DNA from: Pleurotus ostreatus/Saccharomyces cerevisiae fusant
Taxonomy: Eukaryota > Opisthokonta
Direction of reading: 5' to 3'
Length of the DNA: 64,000 nucleotides
NCBI GenBank assembly: GCA_024196135.1
Contig: JAMQCK010000082.1
Coordinates: forward strand, 20,661 to 84,660
In this document: positions 47,417-57,606 of the stretch, in pieces
How positions within the stretch are numbered: the first letter of the stretch is position 1
How the letters are laid out: each line of letters starts with the position of its first letter
Notes under the pieces: generated by a model
The model's database searches: none
The model's input: the letters and a program-made list of their open reading frames with translations, nothing else
What the model was told of the DNA's origin: nothing
Made by a program: the position numbers and the translations under genes

Positions 47417-48382
47417 ATGCCGGCCGAAACTACCCGTTTAGGCAACCAAACCGGTCCAAAGCCACCCAAAGCGACCATGCGACCCGCTGGGTCCCGCACG
47501 CGCTTGCCCGCTGCGGATTTCGGTGGTAACCTACCCAAGGTGGGAGAGGTGCTCTCCCTATCTGAGTCAGGCTGGGCCTCCTTGCGTGCTGTTGTGGTCG
47601 ACGCCGGGTACGAGATACCTGAATTACATTATGCCAAGGGCGGTCGGCCCGCTATTGTACTCGGATACGTCGAAGATGAGGCGGGGAAGAAGTTTGTCGA
47701 GGTCCTGCTTCTGGCGACATTCGGTTTGAAGCATGCAAACGCCCACGACAACAAGGCCCGGATTGACCGGGCCCTCCGGGACTACGTCGCTCCCGTCTGC
47801 GACGCGAAAAGCTGGCCCTGGCCCGAGGGGCATTTCCCAATCCGTGACATGAACTGCGCCGGGAACTGGGTGATCCTCTTGCCGCTCGCTGTGAAGGTCG
47901 ATTCGCTCCGCACTTTCGAGCGCTGGCGGGGCACGTGCCCGAGCATTTCCCCCTCGGTCTCGGGCCTAACGCTCGCGAGCCTGCGAAGGTCCGCGTACGA
48001 GAACTACTTCAAGGTGTTGAAAGATGCGTATTACGCCCGTGATGAAGCATTGAGGCTCGTAAAAGCAATGGTACGCGCTAACGGCGCTTTCTCCATTCTA
48101 CCCCTCATTCATATATTCCTCCCCTTTCAGTACGACGCCACCCTTCCCCCGGGCAAAGCGCATCCCGAGATTAAGTATCCCCCGCCCGAATTCCGCTTGC
48201 CCTTTCAAAAGATGGAGCGTGCCGGACCTATGCGATCTCTCGATCTCAACTCCACGAAGCGCAACACGCCGTCCGCCGACTCGAGGCAGCAGAAGGCCGC
48301 CGGCGCCCTGCCTCTTTTCGAACAAGCAAAGCGGCTGAGGGTCCAGATCCACCGCTGGACGCGCCTGCCGGGCGCCCCGTAG
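47417..48382 (+). CDS. KGxRPA-family protein (unnamed), copy 3
   Basis: Exons are 47417-48070 and 48131-48382 (906 nt, 301 aa). The 60-nt intron (GTACGCGCTAAC...TTTCAG) is phase 0 after a Met codon, as in the two paralogues. It is a multiple of three and stop-free, so an unspliced read-through adds 20 hydrophobic residues. The domain (residues about 41-218) reads KVGEVLSLSESGW, LHYAKGGRPAIVLGYV, FVEVLLLATFG, RALRDYVAPV and AGNWVILLPLAV. The tail is short, unlike the other two copies: YDATLPPGKAHPEIKYPPPE and an Arg-rich end. This compact copy is the best representative of the core fold. The strand order again suggests, without proof, a PemK/MazF-like barrel. Confidence 0.8.
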   Translation: MPAETTRLGNQTGPKPPKATMRPAGSRTRLPAADFGGNLPKVGEVLSLSESGWASLRAVVVDAGYEIPELHYAKGGRPAIVLGYVEDEAGKKFVEVLLLATFGLKHANAHDNKARIDRALRDYVAPVCDAKSWPWPEGHFPIRDMNCAGNWVILLPLAVKVDSLRTFERWRGTCPSISPSVSGLTLASLRRSAYENYFKVLKDAYYARDEALRLVKAMVRANGAFSILPLIHIFLPFQYDATLPPGKAHPEIKYPPPEFRLPFQKMERAGPMRSLDLNSTKRNTPSADSRQQKAAGALPLFEQAKRLRVQIHRWTRLPGAP

Positions 48383-49289
48383 GCGTTTGTTTCTCTCTTC
48401 CTCTGCCCCGATTGTCCTCTCCCCTCTTTGCGAGCGGGGGTCATTGTTTTTTTATTCGCCCTAGCGGCGATCCATTGCTGCACCGTCCGGTGCATTGATT
48501 ATGGCGCAAGCAGGTGCACTTGGTCGCGGCTTTGTCGGCTCTGGTAGTCGCGGCTTCGTCGACCCTGGCAGTTGCGGCTTTTGTCAATTGACAAAGCGCG
48601 GCCGCTCGACGCGCGCTGCGTTTCCGCTCACGCGGTGACTGAATGCTGGCACGGCCTATTGGTCGCTCTCGCTACGCGGGCTTCAGAACTCGCTTCGCGC
48701 ACTGCTGAACTCGACGATGACTTCGCCCTGTATCGCGACCGCGCTTCGGAGCTCGACGACGAACCACCTTAGACGGCTACTCTAGATGTCGACGACGTCT
48801 CCTAGCGCCATCGGTTATTTATGCCGATTCCTTCGGACTGGCGACTCAAAACTCTGCTCTTTACGAGCTGCCGAGACCAGCCTCTCGTATGGGTGAGTTC
48901 CGATACTCTTCTCGTTTTCGTATACTAACGACCTCTTAGTATTCGACTACCATACCGCGTACTCCCTACACGCGTCTCGTGTACTCTACATGCGTCTTGG
49001 GTACTCCTACACGCGTCTCCCGGCCTCTACCCGCATCCCCCTGCTCCTATCCCAGCCTCCTTATTGTACCATCACTGTATCTACCTAATCACCCTATCCC
49101 CCATTCACTAGAGCAAGTCGCGGCGCGCGTCGGTCACGTTGTATCTCGTCTCTGTATCTATCGCTAGAATCTATTCTCTATCCCTGCGCTGTCTATCAGA
49201 ATGAACCATATCTGCGTCGCATAGAAGAATAATTCATTCCGTACCGCCTCGAAGAATAATCTATGCTCTGCGTTGCCTCGGGACGATCA
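48383..49289. other. Intergenic, with small direct repeats
   Basis: The stretch at 48525-48585 repeats GCGGCTTTGTC/GCGGCTTCGTCGACCCTGG words about three times. The stretch at 48950-49030 repeats TACACGCGTCTC words. No gene is supported. Confidence 0.4.
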
Positions 49290-50501
49290 TCAAGACTGGC
49301 TGGCTGAGTGAGTGAGAAAGGCGCGTGCAAGCTCGTCCACAGACGGTCCTGGTTGACTATTGGCCGCGTCCTGCATCTCGGCATCAAGCTCGAACTGTCC
49401 ATCTGCGTCGAGCTCAAACTGCCCACCTGCATCGAGCTCGAGCTGCACCTCGGCATCGATCGCAAACTGCCCCTCGGCGTCAAGCTTCCACTCTGAATCG
49501 AGCGCAAGCGCCTCTAAATCCAGCGCAAGTCCTTCTGAATCGAGCGCAAGCGCCTCTGAATTGAGCTGCCACTCCGCATCGAGTGCGAGAAGCGCCTCTG
49601 CATTGGGCGCGAACTGTCCCTCTTCAACCAGGGCGAGCGTCCTGAGCTGCCCCTCCAGATGCTCCCTCACGTCGTCCGGGAACTCCTCCCAGGGTGGTGC
49701 GTTGATGGACATGAGTGTAGGGCAGCCGAGTTCGTAGTGGTTGAGTAGGAGGATCTGCGCCTTGATGTCGGAGATGTCTTGGAGCAGATCATTAGTAGCT
49801 TGGGGCTGGGAGATTGTGGCGACGTGGTGACCGGCGGTGGCGTCGTGAGGGCCGGCGGTGGCATCGTGAGGACCGGCGGTGGCATCGCAAGCAGCTTCCA
49901 GATCCTGAGCGGCGCGGCGAGCACTTTTTGGCAGAGGAATCGTGGATAGCAACGTCATATCCTTTTGGACGTACTTCGGCACGCCATCTTCTGCGTCGAG
50001 CGCGAAGTCCATGTTGCACAGCGGGCAGCTGTACATCGCGTGACCATTGTAGTGTTTCAAGGCTAGGTGCTCGGCGAGCTTTGATCCTTGGGGTACCGAC
50101 TCCAGTTCCCAGCATTTGTAGAAGCAGGGGAGCATGTCGAGGCCCTCGCTCGACTGCCTGATAGGGACTTGGTGCCACAGGCGCGCGCCCCACAGCTTTT
50201 CCTGGCCTAGCCTCTCGAGGTGATTTTCCACGTGGGCATCGATTTCCATTCGGCAGCGCTGGGGGAAGAGCGCGTCGTGCAAGGTGCAGTTGCGCGTCCA
50301 GAAGCAGCCCTTGAACTCGCAGACGAGGCGCCGGCCTTGGGTGGGTTCGAAGACAAGGCAGGGAAGTGCCTGCTCGGCGAGGAGGAGCTTGACGAGGGTC
50401 TCGGGGGAGAGCGTAGCAGAGGCAGACGTTGCGGGCAAGAGTCTCTTAGACAGGTCGACCGTCTTGAGGTACGCGCTGAATTCGTCGCTGATGGAAGTCA
50501 T
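49290..50501 (-). CDS. Double zinc-finger-like protein (unnamed), copy 2
   Basis: A single exon of 403 aa beginning MTSISDEFSAYLKTVDL. It has the same two modules as the copy at 45547: C61-x4-C66 with H90-x3-H94, C126-x3-C130 with H145-x4-H150, and CPLC (C159, C162), then the shared ILLNHYELGCPTL block. It is longer than its paralogue because of two repeat insertions. One is a triple HDATAG(P/H) heptad around residues 210-230. The other is a C-terminal run of roughly 8-residue units of the type LALDSE / GQFELDA between about residues 305 and 380, which is acidic and probably disordered. The 17-nt TATA element of the paralogue is found 76-92 nt upstream of this start. Confidence 0.8.
   Translation of the reverse strand: MTSISDEFSAYLKTVDLSKRLLPATSASATLSPETLVKLLLAEQALPCLVFEPTQGRRLVCEFKGCFWTRNCTLHDALFPQRCRMEIDAHVENHLERLGQEKLWGARLWHQVPIRQSSEGLDMLPCFYKCWELESVPQGSKLAEHLALKHYNGHAMYSCPLCNMDFALDAEDGVPKYVQKDMTLLSTIPLPKSARRAAQDLEAACDATAGPHDATAGPHDATAGHHVATISQPQATNDLLQDISDIKAQILLLNHYELGCPTLMSINAPPWEEFPDDVREHLEGQLRTLALVEEGQFAPNAEALLALDAEWQLNSEALALDSEGLALDLEALALDSEWKLDAEGQFAIDAEVQLELDAGGQFELDADGQFELDAEMQDAANSQPGPSVDELARAFLTHSASQS
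49330..49590 (-). repeat. Coding tandem repeat, about 24-nt units
   Basis: Units encode LALDSE, GQFELDA and close variants inside the C-terminus of the gene at 49290-50501. The repeat number is likely to vary between strains. Confidence 0.6.
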
Positions 50502-51576
50502 TTTAGAGAGTTGAAGCAGAGGAGCGATGTCGAGCGGTGAGGGGTGGTTCAGTGACTTACTGCGCTCTTCCGTTCGCGCTTATATACCATTTGCTTTTGT
50601 CGACATAGACGCGCCTCGAGGACTTTATGCCACAGGACAAAGGGCGCGTAGGTCAAGGCGATGCATGTTTGCGATGCACCGTTCATATCCCCGGTCAAAA
50701 GCATTGATGGTTGGGCGCTTCGCGACGCGGCGCCGACGCCGGACTACTCGGAGAAGATAGATCGCCTGAGAATACGGAGTTCATAAATTTCCGGCATTGA
50801 CTACAAGCTACAAAGACCTTGACCTCGTCAGGGATCGCGGCTGGCCACTCGGAGAACAACCAGCAGCGTGAGAAGGGCGAGAGTCACTGCGGCCCCGAGT
50901 CGTCTTGTTCTTCCCGTTGCTAGGTAATATACGTGGGCTGAGAGACATATATGAAAGAGATCTGGCCATCGGAGGTGCTGTCGGCGATGTGGCCAGAGCC
51001 AAGTTGTTGCCACCATTCACGTCCGCGTCCACGTGTTTGACTCGGCAAGATCCGGGTTGAATGGTTCCGTTGATGGATCCGCTTTGGGTATGTCTTGTTC
51101 TTGACTGCGACGACGGACCGGCGATTCTTCTCACGCGTGCTATTGTCTTGGTAGAACTGGGGACAACAGTTCCTGGTGAACCATGGCTGTGGCTGATCCT
51201 GATGAAGGAGCTATATCAATCGTTCTCAGGCGCTTATAGCAAGCCAACCCTTCACCCCCGCTCGAATGTGAGAGCGAGTGAAGGCATGCAGCGAGATTTC
51301 TGCCGAGTTCGGACATGCAAGGTGTGTGATATGCGCGCATCTATACACTCGGGGATAGCTTGTGACTAATCGCACGTCCAAATGGAGGCGACTCTTTGTC
51401 TCTTGGGACAATATGAAAATGGAGGCGTTTGTGTCGGTCGCTTTGACCAGCGCCACTGAAGCACCGCCTTCGTCGTATAAAGAGGTAAGAACAAAAGATA
51501 TTTCACCTCTCTTCCTTCTCCCACCATTAACGCGCTTTCGGCTCACCCATTCCATCCGCCACCTTATCTCGCTGCT
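50502..51576. other. Intergenic between divergent zinc-finger-like genes
   Basis: No gene is seen. It contains the TATA element of the minus-strand gene and, near 51476, a TATAAAG followed by AGGTAAG ahead of the plus-strand start at 51577. Confidence 0.45.
50577..50593 (-). promoter_or_regulatory. TATA box, same 17-nt element as at 45444
   Basis: Read on the minus strand this is ATGGTATATAAGCGCGA, identical to the element upstream of the paralogous gene at 45547. It sits 76-92 nt before the ATG at 50501. Confidence 0.6.
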
Positions 51577-52428
51577 ATGGCTTCGCATATCTCACCTCCA
51601 GCCAGGGCGCCGCCTGCTCCGCGTCCAAAGATAAAAATTCACCAATCCATGTCCCGATATCTGCCCAACTTCGACCGAATTGCCTCGTTGAGAGCGGGAT
51701 ACAATCTCGCATTGGAGCATCTGATGCCCAAGGAGGACCTCCCACGAGCGCACTGCAGGCTCAGCAAGGGGTCCTGCAAGCGGTCGCAGCCCGTTGACAT
51801 GAACAACACGCAGGCGGCGGTCAAGGAGCTCCGCGCGCACGCAACAGAACATCTCAACGGCGCGGTGGGGAAGGAGGCCAGTACCGACGCGAGCGCTGGC
51901 GCCGCGTCGACATCGAAGCCGCGCAACGCACCGACGGCGAAAAAGGGACGCCCCATCAAACCACTACGCTCGGGAAACCAGGTGGTCACCTGCGGCTGGG
52001 GCGGCTGGTGCACGATGCAGATGAGCCGCTCCAACTTCGTCGCGCACGTCCTCGGCGTCCATTTCCAGCCTTTGACCTCCCATAGGTGCCCGCTGTGCGG
52101 TTCAGAGATCGCGCGGCACCCGACCTTGACGGACGAGCAGCCAGACCGTTGGGTGCCCGTACAGACTGCTTACGGTGGCGATGGGCGGTGGCTCAATGCC
52201 ACCGAAATTCGGGAGGTCGTGCTGCAGGATATTTTGCTGGAGCACTACGAGCTGAAAGATGAGTGGGGGAGAGATGTGTGTGGGGGGCTTAAGAAGCTCA
52301 TGCGGAAGGACTATGGATGGGAAGACGTGCTTCGCGATGGGTGGCTGGAGGATAGGCCTCCGTATCGCTTGAAGACGCAGCCTTACGCTGCCATGCAGGT
52401 GCCGCGCCGGGTGCCTGCTAGATGTTGA
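51577..52428 (+). CDS. Double zinc-finger-like protein (unnamed), copy 3
   Basis: A single exon of 283 aa (MASHISPPARAPPAPRPK). It is the most diverged of the three copies, but it keeps the order of ligands: C60-x6-C67 with H88-x3-H92, then C139-x5-C145 with H157-x4-H162, then CPLC at 171-174, and the downstream ILLEHYELKDEWG block. Between the two modules it has an Ala/Ser-rich linker with a basic KKGRPIKPLR motif that resembles an AT-hook core. The presence of GRP flanked by Lys and Arg makes DNA binding the more likely of several options, though this is inference. The N-terminus lacks the AYLRTVDL helix of the other copies. Confidence 0.75.
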   Translation: MASHISPPARAPPAPRPKIKIHQSMSRYLPNFDRIASLRAGYNLALEHLMPKEDLPRAHCRLSKGSCKRSQPVDMNNTQAAVKELRAHATEHLNGAVGKEASTDASAGAASTSKPRNAPTAKKGRPIKPLRSGNQVVTCGWGGWCTMQMSRSNFVAHVLGVHFQPLTSHRCPLCGSEIARHPTLTDEQPDRWVPVQTAYGGDGRWLNATEIREVVLQDILLEHYELKDEWGRDVCGGLKKLMRKDYGWEDVLRDGWLEDRPPYRLKTQPYAAMQVPRRVPARC

Positions 52429-52591
52429 TGGACGATCTCTTGGATCTCACTTACATATCTTACCCATGCCACGCCGTAGACCATTGGAGGGCGCCAGGCT
52501 AAACACTAATTCGATACCATTTTCGGGCTCGTATCCGTTCGCAACCCGCAGACCAATAGAGCGCTATATTTTTTCGACGACCGAGCATCCA

Positions 52592-54916
52592 TCAACACCC
52601 GCCCAGCTCGCGCACGGCATCGTTGATCGCCTGCGACACAGTTTTGCACGCCGCCTCCATCTGCGCGCGCATCTCGTCATCCACCACCGCCGGCAATATC
52701 CGCCGCGCGGCCCACTTGTCTGGGTGGAAGCGAAGGCGAGCGTTCTTGAGGAACGTCCGATACTCGTCAGCGGTCATGATCCCCTTCATCGCCTTCGTGA
52801 ACCTCTCGACCATGTCCCAGGTGAGCGAGGCGATGTCGAAGGCAACGGGGTGTGCGAGGACCGGCCAGGGCACGCTGCGCGCGACGAGCGGATGCGAGTC
52901 GGAGAAGGGATGAGTGGGCGAGTCGAATTCGTGGCTGACGGTCAGGAAGCGGTCGCGCGCGTTCATGGGGGTGAAGCTGGAGAAGGGCCATCGGTGCGGC
53001 CAGCGCGCGTCGCGGAGGAGGCAGCGTTCTTCTTCGGCCGCGGTGGCTGCGCGTCGGCGAGCTTGACGTTCTTGTTTGGCTTCTTCTGCGCAACGCTGGG
53101 CTTCTTCTTCCTCTGCGCAACGACGCTGTTCTGCCTCTTCTGCTCGACGCTTGATGTCGTCCGTTTGGCGCTTCGCCTCCGCTTGCGCGCGTCGCATGTC
53201 TTCTTCCTCCTTCCGACGCGCCTCAGCAGCCTCCTTGGCGAGACGCTCCTGCTCGGCTTTTGCGGTCTTAGCGTCTTCTGCGTGTCGTCGCTCCTGCTCA
53301 GCGAGAGCATCGCGGAGAGCTTGCTCAGCCTTCGCCGCGCGAGTTGTTTGGAGTCGCTCCTTCTCCCTCGCCGACTCCAGGTCCATCTCCAGCATCTTCC
53401 GGCGAGACTCGGCAACGTCGAGCTTGTGAAGTGCCTCGTCGCGCTCGCCGACCAGCTGTTTTTGCTCGTCCTGCATCTTTGCACAGTCGCTTCGCAGATC
53501 CGCGCACTCGCTTCGCAACTGCGCGCAGTCATCACCCAGCTGCGCGCGCTGGGTCGCCCATTGGGTGCGCTCAAGTTCGAAGGCCCGGCGCTCCGCCTCG
53601 AAAGTCACCTCGATCTCCTGCATCTCGACAAGCGTCTTCCCGACGTCTGCTTGCGCCTGGCTATACCAGTCGGCGTAGTCGGCAGCTCTTTGCTGCCATA
53701 CCAGGCGGCACTGTAGCTCTGAGATGAAGAGGGTCTCGAGCTCGGAGGGCGCGGGGGTCTATGTTGAGGGAATCCAATCAGCCGCATGTCACCTGGGATG
53801 TGCGTGACGTACTGGCGTTGGCGTATCCTTAGCGACGTCTGCGTTGCTGTGGTTCGTAGAGGACTGTCGATCAAACGATGTCTTTCCATTGATGTCGCCG
53901 AAAGTCAAGCGTAGCGGCCGCCCGCGAAAGATCTTCCCGTTATTGGCTCGAAGGGCAGCTGTCGTGGCTAAGGGAAATCGTCGTTAATCGGAGAGAAGGA
54001 TTGCGGTAGAGACCATCTACATCTGGGTGAGCTGAATGTGATGAGAGCATCACGGCAATGTCTTCCGCGGTATGTCTTCTCAGGATGCATCAAGACGCTT
54101 GATCCCGGTTAATATCCGCGTATAGCAGAACAAAACACGCGACAAACTGGGTCACAACTCCATGCTGTAGTGCCACGTGTGAAGAACCACCGCAACAACG
54201 AGTTCATGAAGATGACGCACCTGCTCGAAAAGCGTGCGCAGTTGGTCCTCAGTCACTTCAGGCGATAATTCCTGTATACGGGATCAGGAAGGACATGGTC
54301 TCGAATACTGGTTGACTCACCATACAGAACAATTTCCTCTCATCGACCGCCCGCAGTTTGACCTTCTCCCCAAGAACAAGTAGCTGTAGCCGAGCTGTTC
54401 GTTTCCCCGCGGCCTTTGCCGCCTCCGCGGTTGGGAAGCGAACGAGTCCGCCTATATGTTGGAAGGTACTGACATCTCTAGTAGCTCCGTGTCCTTTGAC
54501 TGCATCGAGCAGCACAGCCTTCGACGTCCCATTCGGCAGTGGGGATATGAGGCAGGAATAGTGGGCGGCCACGGAGGGGGTGAGTGGCTTGCCGTCAGCT
54601 TGGAGAAGCTCTAGGTCGGCGTTCATGGGACCTATAGGAGCATCTTGAAGTGAGGTCACGGCGCGTTCGCCTTGGGGGCTGGATCAGACAAACGAAAGAA
54701 GAATAGAACGCGCAGCCACGCACGCAGAGTTGCTGTACTGAATTGTATGAGGCCCTCGACTTCGGTTCTGAACTCCATGTCGTCTTTATAGGAAGTGATC
54801 GGGGACGTGCTGAGGAAGTAGACACCCGAATCTATGCATGTAACGTGTTGTTCTAGGGCGTTGAGCTCGGCGAAGGAATAGAGGCCGCAAAACCGGACGC
54901 AGGTGGCTATAGACAT
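52592..54916 (-). CDS. RRM-like / coiled-coil / HPDKW protein, copy 1
   Basis: In transcript order the supported exons are 54916-54724, 54670-54321, 54271-54221, 54164-54148, then 53967-53813 and 53758-52592. One small exon between 54147 and 53968 could not be placed. The N-terminal part starts MSIATCVRFCGLYSFAELNA and continues with IGGLVRFPTAEAAKAAGK. ELSPEVTEDQLRTLFEQ-HGV and ALRANNGKIFRGRPLRLTFG then form a recognisable RRM-like beta-alpha pattern. A long Glu/Arg/Ala coiled coil follows (MQDEQKQLVGERDEALHKL through KQERQARRRAATAAEEE). The C-terminus is globular: ARWPHRWPFSSF, SVPWPVLAHP, FLKNARLRFHPDKWAARR. The RFHPDKW motif recalls the HPD loop of J domains, but no full J domain is visible. 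A tandem duplicate follows at 55428-57606. Confidence 0.65.
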
Positions 54917-55427
54917 GGTCGTGGCTTCAGGTAGGAATCCTGTTCTCGGCGCCTAAATTCTGGGTATATTCGACAGGCGCCTAGGATCCCGAGGGGACGT
55001 AAGATGCGCGCGCAGGTAAGACGGCCTGAGAAGGAGCCGAGACGTGCATTCGACTCACGGGCGCCTTTACCAACATCGCACCCATTTAATACGAAGACAA
55101 AAGCTGTGAAAATCGCTGCTTATGGACCAAAGAAGCCTCTTTAGAGGGCAAAGCGGTCATGATATGTTTGTTCCTGACGGTCAGGAGCAAGGAGGTACCG
55201 TGTGAATTCTTCGGTAAGTGCCTTGGCCCTCGGCACGCAGCGGACCCAGTCTCGTGACCTGGATCCACAAGCGCCTATCCCGCATGAAAACACATTGCCA
55301 CGTTCTTTGAGCGCTTATGGAGAAGTTATCTGGACCTCAAGCGTGTAAATGGGATGGTGTTCCTCATTCAACACGTACTACCCGTGTAAAGTGTGCGAAG
55401 CCGTAAAGCGCTGCAATCAGGAGACCC
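54917..55427. other. Spacer between the tandem RRM/coiled-coil genes
   Basis: No gene is seen. It contains the promoter of copy 1 and the 3' flank of copy 2. Confidence 0.45.
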
Positions 55428-57606
55428 TTAGCACCCTCCCATTTCGCGAACCGCATCGTTGATTGCTTGCGATACCGTCTTGCACGCCGCCTCAATCTGC
55501 GCGCGCATCTCGTCATCCACCACCGCCTGCAATAACCTCCGCGCAGCCCACTTGTCCGGGTGGAAGCGCAGGCGGGCGTTCTTGAGGAACGTCCGGTACT
55601 CGGCGACGGTCATGATCCCCTTCATCGCGCTGGTGAACCGCTCAACGGTGTCCCAGGTGAGCAAGCCGATATCAAAGACATTGGGATGCACGAGGACCGG
55701 CCACGGTACGCTGCGCGCGACGAGCGGGTACATGTCGGAGAAGGGGTTTAGCGGGAAGTCGAACTCCTGGCTAACCAGCATGTACCGGTCGCACGCGTGC
55801 TGAGAGGTCCAGCTGGTATACGGCCATCGGTAAGGCCAGCGTGCGTCGCGAAGAACGCAGCGCTCCTCCTCCGCGGCGGCAGCAGCCAGCCGACGCCTCT
55901 GACACGCGGCCTCTTCCTCGAGGCGCCGCTGCTCTTCCTCCGCACGGCGTCGCACCTCGGCTTCTTCTGCAAGCCGCCGCTCCTCTGCCTCTTTCGCAAG
56001 GCGGACGGCCTCCGCCTTCGCGAGCCGCTCCTGCTCCTCCTTCCGCCAACGCGCGTCCTTCGCCTCCTTCGCGAGGCGCTCCTTTTCGGCCTTCTCGGCC
56101 TTGGCTTTGTCAGCCTTTTCCTTGTCGGCGTGCTGTCGCGCCTGTTCGTCACGTCGACGCGTCTGCTCGTCTTGCTGGCGCGCCTGCTCCTCCCGCAACT
56201 CGCGGAGCTCCACGTCCATGCGAGTCAGCAGCGCGCGGTACTTCTCCCGCCACATCTCGAGGTCCATCTCGAGCATCTTCCTGCGCGACTCGGTGACTTC
56301 GAGTTTGTGCAGGGCGTCGTCGCGCTCGGCTTTCAGCGCGATACGGTCCGAATCGCACTGCTCGGCTGGGTTCGCCGAGGACTTCTCTCCGGCTTTGCGC
56401 TGCCAGGAAAGTCCCGTCTGAATCTCGGCGATGAGCGCTGCCTCGAGCTGCGCAACGTCGGCAGGAGGGACGTTGGAGGATGAAGGCGGCTACGACACGA
56501 GCTCATTAGCGCCCATGTCAATGAGTCTATATCGCCACTTACAGCAGTCGTACTCGCATTTGCTTTCTGTGCGTTGGACCCCCAGTTCGCATCACTGAAA
56601 AATAGCCGCAGATTACGGTCGAAGAATATGTTTCCGTTATTTGCTCGGATGGCGATTGCCGCTAGCAAAGATTGTCAACTCGGGAGACCTATCAATCTTA
56701 AGGAAGCACTCACCTTCCGCGGCCAAGCTAAAGCTGACGACTGCATAGCGGCTCAGTCGGCCACGCGTCTTCTTCTCGGGATTGAGGTAGATGCTGGGAA
56801 GTACGAATGAGCGGACGATTGGTGCACGTTCTCGGCTATAACTCACTCGGTGATGACTCCATGCTGATGAACTAGTATCAGTGCGAGTGAGCCATGGAAG
56901 AGAGAAGAGGCATACCGTTTCGAATAACGCGCGGAGATCATCTTCAGAGACCCTGGGCGACAATTCCTGTGGGCGTTTGTGATATAACCTTGAGCAAGCA
57001 TCGAACGACGACTCACGGAACAAAACACCCTCTTTTCGTCGACAGCACGCACAGTGACCGGGCTGTCTAAGATAAGCAGCTTCTTCAAGGCCGCGTCGTC
57101 CTCTGCCGCCTTCGCGGCGTGCGCTGAAGTGAAGCGCACGAGCCCACCGATGTTGTAAAAGATGCCGGCAACGCTGTCGGCTCCGTACTTCCTCACCGCC
57201 TCCAATGACCTTCGACGTTCGGGGAGGTAAAGGTGAGATTATTCGAGTGTGCCATTCGGGGACGGCGCATGGGCCGAGCGGCTGGCCGTCGACCCGAAGG
57301 AACTCGAGCGCGCTACCTTGAGGGCCCAAGGGTAGCCCATGTAGACTGACTATGACAAGGGCACCTGTGCTTCCGGTCAGCGGGGTCGCTAACACAACAG
57401 ACGAGGTACGCACATAGACCCGGATTGCTGAATTGGATGAGGCCCTCTACATCATTTTCAGGTCTCGCATGGGGCGAAACATGGATTCGAGAGAGTGAGG
57501 TTTGGAAGTTGGCGCCTTTGTCTATACAGGTCACTTCCAGCTCGAGATTGTCGAGTTCATCGAGAGTGAAGCGGCCGCGAAAACGCACACACGTCGAGAA
57601 CCCCAT
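55428..57606 (-). pseudogene. RRM-like / coiled-coil / HPDKW gene, copy 2, frameshifted
   Basis: Exons in transcript order are 57606-57414, 57364-57017, 56966-56916, 56863-56847, 56733-56714, 56661-56543 and 56489-55428. Exon 1 (193 nt) and exon 3 (51 nt) are the same length as in copy 1, and the protein follows the same plan: MGFSTCVRFRGRFTLDELDN, ALEFLRVDGQPLGP, IGGLVRFTSAHAAKAAE, ELSPRVSEDDLRALFET-HGVIT, IAIRANNGNIFFDRNLRLFF, a coiled coil rich in EEQARQQDEQ, then FLKNARLRFHPDKWAARR. Exon 2 is 348 nt against 350 in copy 1, and the frame breaks near 57205 between SPLPPRTSK and LEAVRKYGAD. It could be a decaying gene, a sequencing error or use of an unseen intron. All other junctions close in phase. 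Its own spliceable RRM exon helps to interpret copy 1. Confidence 0.6.

Noticed and set aside
52466..53716. 416-codon plus-strand open frame
   Set aside because: Antisense shadow of the coiled-coil and HPDKW region of the RRM-like gene. Its Leu/Arg/Cys composition is what the reverse complement of Glu/Ala/Arg-rich coding predicts.
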